Below are positions 4,665 through 9,241 of a stretch of 9,241 nt of DNA, piece by piece. Every line of letters begins with the position of its first letter. The stretch's first letter is position 1. The stretch spans positions 1 through 9,241 of the forward strand of contig JAWXTT010000087.1 of the NCBI GenBank assembly GCA_044433325.1. Direction: 5' to 3'. The DNA comes from HGM05232 sp044433325. GTDB taxonomy: Bacteria > Bacteroidota > Bacteroidia > Bacteroidales > Muribaculaceae. Under the pieces are notes generated by a model. The model was not told where the DNA came from and searched no databases. It was given only the letters and a program-made list of their open reading frames with translations. Both the position numbers and the translations under genes were made by a program.

Positions 4665-6317
4665 TTATTCGCCAGCTTGTTCGTAGTAAAGTGTGCGTGA
4701 TGTTTGGTCACAAACTTCTGATGGACCGAAGTATTGGATTGGACCTGGATAGACGTAGCATGTATTTTCTGCCCACTCTTCACGCATCTTAGCGAATTGT
4801 GTAAATGGTTTGCCATCTAATAATACTAATGCTTTTTGGATAACTGGTTTCATTTCGCCGTGACGACGTTCCATGTTCATCATCATAGTGATTGGAATAC
4901 CACCTGCAATCCAATTCTTAGATGGCTGAGTTAGCTTACGTACTGATGACATATAACCTGTTGCACCCGAATTAACTAATTGAGCTGCATTATAACCTAG
5001 TGCGTAACAGTAGTCAGCGTCAAAGTTAGATGGATCTGCGCAACGTCCTTCATAACCGAAGAAGTGATATAGTGATGCAAATTTACCTGCATACTCACCA
5101 GCTGCTTTCATTTCGCTTAGACGAGCAGCAACCATTTCACCTAATAATTTTTCAGTTTCGATTAATGAAACTTGTACATTACCGTGAGGGTCACGATCTA
5201 ATGTTAATTGACGAGCTACACCATCTGGAAGTGATGCGAAGATTGCTGAGTTATCAGCAGAAAGTTTCTCGATAACAAATGCACGTTGAGCCTCTTTATC
5301 CATAGCTGCAAATTCTGGTGCGTGAGCTAACATATCGTTAAGTTCAGCGATAAGAGCTTTCATTGCAGGGATAAATTCGATTAAACCTTCAGGGATAAGT
5401 ACTGTACCGAAGTTGTTACCCTTAGCAGCACGTTTAGCAACTACTTGTGCTATATCGTTTACTACATCAGCTAGTGTTAAGTTTTTAGCTTCAACCTCTT
5501 CAGAAACGATACATACATTAGGTTGTACTTGTAACGCACATTCTAGAGCGATGTGAGATGCTGAACGACCCATTAATTTAATGAAGTGCCAGTATTTCTT
5601 AGCTGAGTTACAGTCACGTTGAATATTACCGATTACTTCTGAGTAAACCTTAGTAGCTGTATCAAAACCGAATGAAGTTTCGATTACATCGTTTTTAAGG
5701 TCACCATCAATAGTTTTAGGACAACCAATTACTTGGATACCAGTTTCTTTAGCTTTGTAATATTCAGCTAGAACTGCTGCATTAGTATTAGAGTCATCAC
5801 CACCGATGATTACTAGTGCTTTAATATCTAATTTTCTAAGGATTTCAAGACCCTTGTCATATTGTTCTACTGTTTCTAATTTAGTACGACCTGAACCGAT
5901 GATATCAAAACCTCCTGTATTACGGTAGTCATCAATAATTTCAGCTGTCAACTCGATATAGTCGTGATCAACGAAACCACCAGGGCCCATTAAGAAACCA
6001 TATAGCTTGCTATCAGCATTGATATTCTTAACACCATCAAATAAACCACTAATTACGTTGTGACCACCAGGAGCTTGACCACCTGATAGGATAACACCTA
6101 GGTTGATAGCCTCTTTGCTAGCTGAAGCATCAGCATCGTTTTCAAATGTTACTACTGGTAAACCATAAGTATTAGGGAATAATTCCTTGATTTCAGCTTG
6201 GTTAGCAACTGATTGAGTGGCTTCACCAGCTACTGCTTTTACATCTCCACATAGAGCAGCAGGCAATTTTGGCTGATATGCAGCACGCGCTGCTTGTAAT
6301 GCACTTTTCTTTGTCAT
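4665..6317 (-). CDS. pfp: pyrophosphate--fructose-6-phosphate 1-phosphotransferase
   Basis: Cytoplasmic glycolytic enzyme that reversibly phosphorylates fructose 6-phosphate with pyrophosphate instead of ATP. The 550-residue long form with an extended N-terminus is typical of Bacteroidales and plant-type PPi-PFKs. Motifs in order: ILSGGQAPGGHN (76-87), GPGG (111-114), IGGDDSNTNA (171-180), PKTIDGDLKN (200-209) with the catalytic aspartates, MGRSASHIALE (249-259) and, near the C-terminus, FFGYEGRCADPSNFD. Asp in GGDDS, where ATP-dependent enzymes have Gly (GGDGS), marks PPi specificity. ATG 6317 is the first Met and gives the normal N-terminus. The gene is monocistronic: its own terminator follows, and a foldback repeat and a minus-strand operon end lie upstream. 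Its codons look more uniform and biased than those of the accessory genes on its left, as expected for a highly expressed core gene. No full consensus promoter is evident at 6318-6394. Confidence 0.97.
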   Translation of the reverse strand: MTKKSALQAARAAYQPKLPAALCGDVKAVAGEATQSVANQAEIKELFPNTYGLPVVTFENDADASASKEAINLGVILSGGQAPGGHNVISGLFDGVKNINADSKLYGFLMGPGGFVDHDYIELTAEIIDDYRNTGGFDIIGSGRTKLETVEQYDKGLEILRKLDIKALVIIGGDDSNTNAAVLAEYYKAKETGIQVIGCPKTIDGDLKNDVIETSFGFDTATKVYSEVIGNIQRDCNSAKKYWHFIKLMGRSASHIALECALQVQPNVCIVSEEVEAKNLTLADVVNDIAQVVAKRAAKGNNFGTVLIPEGLIEFIPAMKALIAELNDMLAHAPEFAAMDKEAQRAFVIEKLSADNSAIFASLPDGVARQLTLDRDPHGNVQVSLIETEKLLGEMVAARLSEMKAAGEYAGKFASLYHFFGYEGRCADPSNFDADYCYALGYNAAQLVNSGATGYMSSVRKLTQPSKNWIAGGIPITMMMNMERRHGEMKPVIQKALVLLDGKPFTQFAKMREEWAENTCYVYPGPIQYFGPSEVCDQTSRTLYYEQAGE

Positions 6318-6394
6318 GATTAAATCAATTTTATAATATTATATCTATATTCTATTTTCTGCAAATTTCGTAAAAAAATATCACTTTATCAACA

Positions 6395-6587
6395 GGGGGT
6401 TCTAAAAACTGACCCTTACAAATAATAAATGGTAGAAAAGTTACCGTTTCATCAATCTTTAAGCGATATTTTGACTACTTTTTCACCTTTTTATCTTCAC
6501 ATAGCCCGCTATGCTCAGATAAAGGAGGTAAAAAATTAGCTCAAAATCTCATCTTAAATATTGATAAATCAGCTTTTAGAAATCCCC
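6395..6587. repeat. MITE-like foldback repeat, copy 2 (full form)
   Basis: The element begins GGGGGTTCTAAAAACTGACC. Its right end, read on the minus strand, is GGGGATTTCTAAAAGCTGAT, so the ends form near-perfect terminal inverted repeats. The arms also match internally (TTTCATCAATCTTTAAG at 6447-6463 against TTTATCAATATTTAAG on the other arm) and meet at CATAGC-CC-GCTATG (6500-6513). The whole 193 bp is therefore an imperfect palindrome with an extra stretch in the left arm (about 6413-6446). It has no coding frame of its own and overlaps the last eight codons, stop included, of the M16 gene. It may end transcription from that operon. No target-site duplication is obvious. Confidence 0.75.
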
Positions 6588-7882
6588 TGCTCATTTTGTG
6601 GCAACTTCATCTTATCACCAGCTATTATTATATATAACTGCTCAATATTAAGATATTTTTTTGCCACCTCCAATAATTCTTCAGGGGTAATATTCTTTAT
6701 TACAGCTACTTGGTTGTTAAAATACTCTTTAGGAATATTATTACAATAAGCTGTTAAATAATAATCTGAAATACTGAATGGTGAATCTGAGATTTTAGCC
6801 AAATTACTTAACATATAAGACTTAACCAATTTCAACTCCTCATCCGCAATTAGCTCCACCTTTAAACGTTCAATCTCCTTGATACACTCCTGAATCAATG
6901 GATATGTATAGGATGTATCACACTCACTAGAGATTATCATATATGCCATATCCGACTTACCTAACAGGTGCCCATGAATCCCATAGGTATAACCCTTATC
7001 TTCACGGATATTACTCATTAACCTACTACCGAAATACCCACCTAAGGCTGTTATCAACACCCTCATTGTCAGATAATCAGGGTTATCTCTATTAATAGTT
7101 TCCATCCCCATTATCACAGCTGACTGTACTGCATTACTCTTATTACAGATATTCAACCGTTTTCTACTCGGAGTTTTATCCACAGTACTTATATCAACAG
7201 CTGAACCTCCCCAACTATTACTGAAATAGTTAGTAATCAATTCACGCACATCATCAGTAACGCACCCTGCAATCTGTATCAAAGCTCCATCCGAAGTGAA
7301 AATAGCTTTATGTAAACCACTTAACTCCTCAACATTAATCTTACGCAATCCGCTAATTGTTCCTTCTTTGCCTAGGGGGTGACTATCACCAAAGAACGCA
7401 CGATTAAACCCTCGCATAGCTAAATAGCTAACACGTTCATGATTAGTACGTAATAGGCTTAGTGTCTGAGATTTGACAACTTTAAACTCTTCACTAGGGA
7501 AAGTCGGATACTTAATCATCTCCTCAATCACAGGCAATACCTTATCCAGACAACGATTAATGCAATATACCGTAACTACCGAATAATTATCATACATATT
7601 AGTATCAATCCATGCACCGCAATAGTCAAAGCACTCAGCAATATCAGCACTGCTATAATTACGTGTACCCTGTGACAACATGCTCAACAACATTGGCAAC
7701 AGCATTGGCTGCCCCTGTTGTAACATTCCCCCTCGGAATATAAAATCTATACGTACTACCTCTTCGCTAGCGCAATTAAATTCCTTTACCTTTATACCAT
7801 TTTCCAAGCTCCACTGGGTTGGTTTAATAATATCCACATCTGTGAAATCCTTAACCATAGGAGCAACCGATCTATCTAACAT
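6569..7882 (-). CDS. M16-family peptidase homologue lacking the zinc motif
   Basis: A 437-residue protein with the two-domain fold of M16 (insulinase/pitrilysin-type) peptidases. The N-terminal domain has FRGGMLQQGQPMLLPMLLSMLSQGT (49-73), where active members carry HxxEH; here no His or Glu of that motif remains, so zinc catalysis by this chain is not expected. The following SSADIAECFDYCGAWID (77-93) and YPTFPSEEFKVVKSQTL (125-141) are family-typical. The C-terminal domain keeps the conserved GGYFGSRLMSNIREDKGYTYG (281-301) with R287 and the tyrosines, which bind substrate in M16B enzymes. M16B proteases often work as a pair: one zinc subunit and one subunit with the Arg/Tyr pair. This looks like the second kind, but no zinc partner is in the window. 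No signal peptide is visible. ATG 7882 lies 8 nt after the NfeD stop, indicating one operon. The last codons come from a foldback repeat. Confidence 0.85.
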   Translation of the reverse strand: MLDRSVAPMVKDFTDVDIIKPTQWSLENGIKVKEFNCASEEVVRIDFIFRGGMLQQGQPMLLPMLLSMLSQGTRNYSSADIAECFDYCGAWIDTNMYDNYSVVTVYCINRCLDKVLPVIEEMIKYPTFPSEEFKVVKSQTLSLLRTNHERVSYLAMRGFNRAFFGDSHPLGKEGTISGLRKINVEELSGLHKAIFTSDGALIQIAGCVTDDVRELITNYFSNSWGGSAVDISTVDKTPSRKRLNICNKSNAVQSAVIMGMETINRDNPDYLTMRVLITALGGYFGSRLMSNIREDKGYTYGIHGHLLGKSDMAYMIISSECDTSYTYPLIQECIKEIERLKVELIADEELKLVKSYMLSNLAKISDSPFSISDYYLTAYCNNIPKEYFNNQVAVIKNITPEELLEVAKKYLNIEQLYIIIAGDKMKLPQNEQGISKS

Positions 7883-7890
7883 ACCTTGTT

Positions 7891-8409
7891 CTAATCCTCA
7901 GCAACTATTACGTATAGTTGTGAGTTTTCATATTTTACAACCTTTAGTGATGCTCCTACACTAACAAAACCTGCTAGCGATACTGCATCTAATATCTCAC
8001 CATCAATATTAATCTTACCTGATGGGCGTAGGTCTGTTATGCTCTTAGCATCTTGTCCAATATATTTAGCCAAGTCGGTAGGCACACCTATATATCCATC
8101 CTCAACACTCTGTTCACGTTCCAATGCCGCACGTTTCATCAGCCCCTTCTTCCCTATACGGTAAGCAAGGAAAAAGAAAACAGTGAGGAATACCAGAATC
8201 CCTAAAATTATTAGCATAAATTCCATATCCATATTTCCTGAGAAAATATGACCTACATCTATACCAGCTGTTTCAGCCAACCAACCCATCAAAGCTACCC
8301 CTAGACAAGCTACTCCCAATAGTGCAGCTACCCCTAATCCAGGGAAAAGCACTACCTCTGATAGCAATAATATCAATCCAATTACAAAAATAATAATTTC
8401 CCAATTCAT
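7891..8409 (-). CDS. NfeD-family membrane protein
   Basis: A 172-residue inner-membrane protein of the short NfeD class, without the ClpP-like serine protease domain of longer relatives. Three hydrophobic segments lie at about 4-22, 26-44 and 63-84; the motif LSEVVLFPGLGVAALLG after the first is characteristic. A cytoplasmic OB-fold domain follows (about 118-168: ITDLRPSGKINIDGEILDAVSLAGFVSVGASLKVVKYENSQLYV). In other bacteria NfeD proteins work with SPFH/stomatin-type proteins in membrane microdomains; no SPFH gene is seen here. ATG 8409 is preferred over the in-frame TTG at 8415 because ATG starts are the rule among its neighbours and the hydrophobic segment begins right after it. It is the first gene of a two-gene operon with the M16 homologue. 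Confidence 0.88.
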   Translation of the reverse strand: MNWEIIIFVIGLILLLSEVVLFPGLGVAALLGVACLGVALMGWLAETAGIDVGHIFSGNMDMEFMLIILGILVFLTVFFFLAYRIGKKGLMKRAALEREQSVEDGYIGVPTDLAKYIGQDAKSITDLRPSGKINIDGEILDAVSLAGFVSVGASLKVVKYENSQLYVIVAED

Positions 8410-8450
8410 TATCAAATAAGTATTTAAGTGTTACACCCTATCTATTAACA

Positions 8451-8458
8451 CAAATCTA
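8451..8458 (-). promoter_or_regulatory. -7 box of the NfeD-M16 operon
   Basis: On the minus strand TAGATTTG, a full TAnnTTTG match, 41 nt before the NfeD ATG. No TTTG at the standard -33 distance. The leader would contain GTGTTA...TAACAC, a 6-bp inverted repeat with a 12-nt spacer, and a GTTACACC motif (8430-8437) also found in the two intergenic modules. Confidence 0.5.
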
Positions 8459-8513
8459 GCAAACAATTTGATGTTAGCTAATGTTTAGATAAAAGTTTTC
8501 AATTGTATGCAAG

Positions 8514-8534
8514 TTAATGAAAAAAAATCATTAA
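8514..8534. promoter_or_regulatory. TTAATGA-A7-TCATTAA dyad between divergent genes
   Basis: A perfect 7-bp inverted repeat (8514-8520 and 8528-8534) separated by seven A. It lies midway between the divergent NfeD and sigma-factor starts, about 80 nt from the sigma ATG and 55 nt upstream of the NfeD -7 box. It could be an operator or A-tract bend shared by both promoters. The rest of the 206-bp gap is very AT-rich, and no full TAnnTTTG box for the sigma gene is visible. Confidence 0.35.
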
Positions 8535-8615
8535 TCACCTACAATTTATAAATTAATTAATATAACTCTTATGATTTAACACCTATACTATTAATTCCAT
8601 AAAAATCGACAATTT

Positions 8616-9122
8616 ATGAAAACACTTAATTTCAAAGAGAGACTTCTCAAATTACAAGACAATATGATGAACTTCGCGTTTATACTAACTTCTGACAAGG
8701 AGGAGGCTAAAGATTTACTTCAAGACACCACACTCAAAGTATTAGATAACGAAGAAAAATATATCGATAATGTCAATTTCAAAGGATGGGTATTTACCAT
8801 TATGAGAAATATATTTATCAACAATTATCGCCGTGTGGTACGGAGCCAAACTATCGTTGATAAAACTGAAGATTTATATCACCTTAACCTACCACAAGAA
8901 TCTGGATTTAGCTCACCTGAAGGCTCATTTAACGAGAAGGAGATTAGCCGTGTTATTAATCGTTTCTCTGATGAATATCGTATTCCATTCACTATGCATG
9001 TAGCAGGCTATAAATATAATGAGATTGCAGACCAAATGCATCTTCCATTAGGAACGGTTAAAAGCCGCATATTCTTTGCAAGACAGAAACTACAAGGAAT
9101 ATTACGTGATTATAAGCAATAG
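8616..9122 (+). CDS. ECF-type (sigma-70 family) RNA polymerase sigma factor
   Basis: A 168-residue alternative sigma factor with only regions 2 and 4, as in the ECF group. Region 2 (about 9-75) includes the core-binding and -10 recognition block DLLQDTTLKVLDNEEKYI and the helix FKGWVFTIMRNIFINNYRR. A short acidic linker follows (about 80-108). Region 4 (about 109-163) includes the -35 reading helix-turn-helix YNEIADQMHLPLGTVKSRIFFARQKLQ. The sequence is of the widespread Bacteroidales RpoE-like type. No anti-sigma gene follows within the 119 bases left in the window, where a foldback repeat begins instead; an anti-sigma gene beyond it is possible but looks unlikely to be tightly coupled. It is transcribed away from the NfeD operon. 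The regulon and trigger cannot be told from this sequence. Confidence 0.93.
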   Translation: MKTLNFKERLLKLQDNMMNFAFILTSDKEEAKDLLQDTTLKVLDNEEKYIDNVNFKGWVFTIMRNIFINNYRRVVRSQTIVDKTEDLYHLNLPQESGFSSPEGSFNEKEISRVINRFSDEYRIPFTMHVAGYKYNEIADQMHLPLGTVKSRIFFARQKLQGILRDYKQ

Positions 9123-9142
9123 TAGGGATTGGACTGATTAGT

Positions 9143-9241
9143 GGGGACTTCTAAAAATTGAATTTTAACGCTTTTCTATTTTGATACTTCATCTTCGCAT
9201 TTTACAAAATGCACCGTAGGCACCGCTACGCTCACATTTTG
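9143..9241 (+). repeat. MITE-like foldback repeat, copy 3 (cut by window end)
   Basis: It starts GGGGACTTCTAAAAATTGA, matching the ends of copies 1 and 2, 21 nt after the sigma-factor stop. It continues into hairpin-rich sequence: GCATTTT-AC-AAAATGC, CGTAG-GCACCG-CTACG, and CAAAATG pairing with the CATTTTG that ends the window. Only the left arm and the start of the central palindrome are present. It may also end transcription of the sigma gene. Confidence 0.6.

Noticed and set aside
5030..5275. Plus-strand open frame of 81 codons
   Set aside because: It lies wholly antisense inside the conserved pfp gene.
6395..6587. Structured riboswitch or leader upstream of pfp
   Set aside because: The palindrome matches a dispersed repeat with terminal inverted repeats and lies over the end of the neighbouring gene, so a repeat explains it better.
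6561..6749. Plus-strand frame with hydrophobic residues
   Set aside because: Antisense to the 3' end of the M16 gene and the foldback repeat; the hydrophobicity follows from the AT-rich complement.
7680..7964. Plus-strand open frame of 94 codons
   Set aside because: Antisense across the M16 start and NfeD end, both strongly supported.
8410..8415. TTG start two codons upstream of the NfeD ATG
   Set aside because: No support for a TTG start, and the ATG at 8409 gives a normal N-terminal membrane segment.

Overview
The window is AT-rich bacterial DNA that looks like the order Bacteroidales. It carries a 550-residue pyrophosphate-dependent phosphofructokinase and a Bacteroidales-type ECF sigma factor. 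Promoters fit the Bacteroidetes -7 consensus TAnnTTTG, and starts lack Shine-Dalgarno sites. I cannot place it to genus. There are eight protein genes and no recognisable rRNA, tRNA or CRISPR array.

Left part (1-4520) looks accessory. A repeat copy (68-173) is followed by a promoter, 15-bp tandem repeats and a gene for an AAA ATPase with a DUF234/PD-(D/E)XK C-terminus (298-1623, +). A segment bounded by inverted repeats separates it from a convergent gene for a diacetylphloroglucinol-hydrolase (PhlG)-like enzyme (1798-2655, -). Upstream of that is a Crp/Fnr-type regulator gene split by a -1 frame change (2772-3355, -). Next comes a YhcG/DUF1016 PD-(D/E)XK nuclease-like gene (3510-4520, -), which lies between two direct copies of an approximately 125-bp terminator-plus-promoter module.

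Right part (4665-9122) looks like chromosomal core: pfp (-), then a foldback repeat, then a two-gene operon for an NfeD-family membrane protein and an M16-family peptidase homologue lacking the zinc motif (-), then a divergent ECF sigma factor gene (+). The window ends inside a third copy of the foldback repeat.

The most notable structures are four. (1) The crp gene has its frame break exactly at a T_TTT_TTA slippery heptamer, 9 nt before a small hairpin. (2) The YhcG gene is bracketed by direct repeats that duplicate its own promoter and start codons. (3) A MITE-like family occurs three times, and one copy supplies the stop codon of the M16 gene. (4) A tandem array of GTAAC-containing 15-mers sits just inside the predicted transcript start of the ATPase gene. 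None of these proves a new system. They suggest a recombination-prone accessory block inserted beside pfp.
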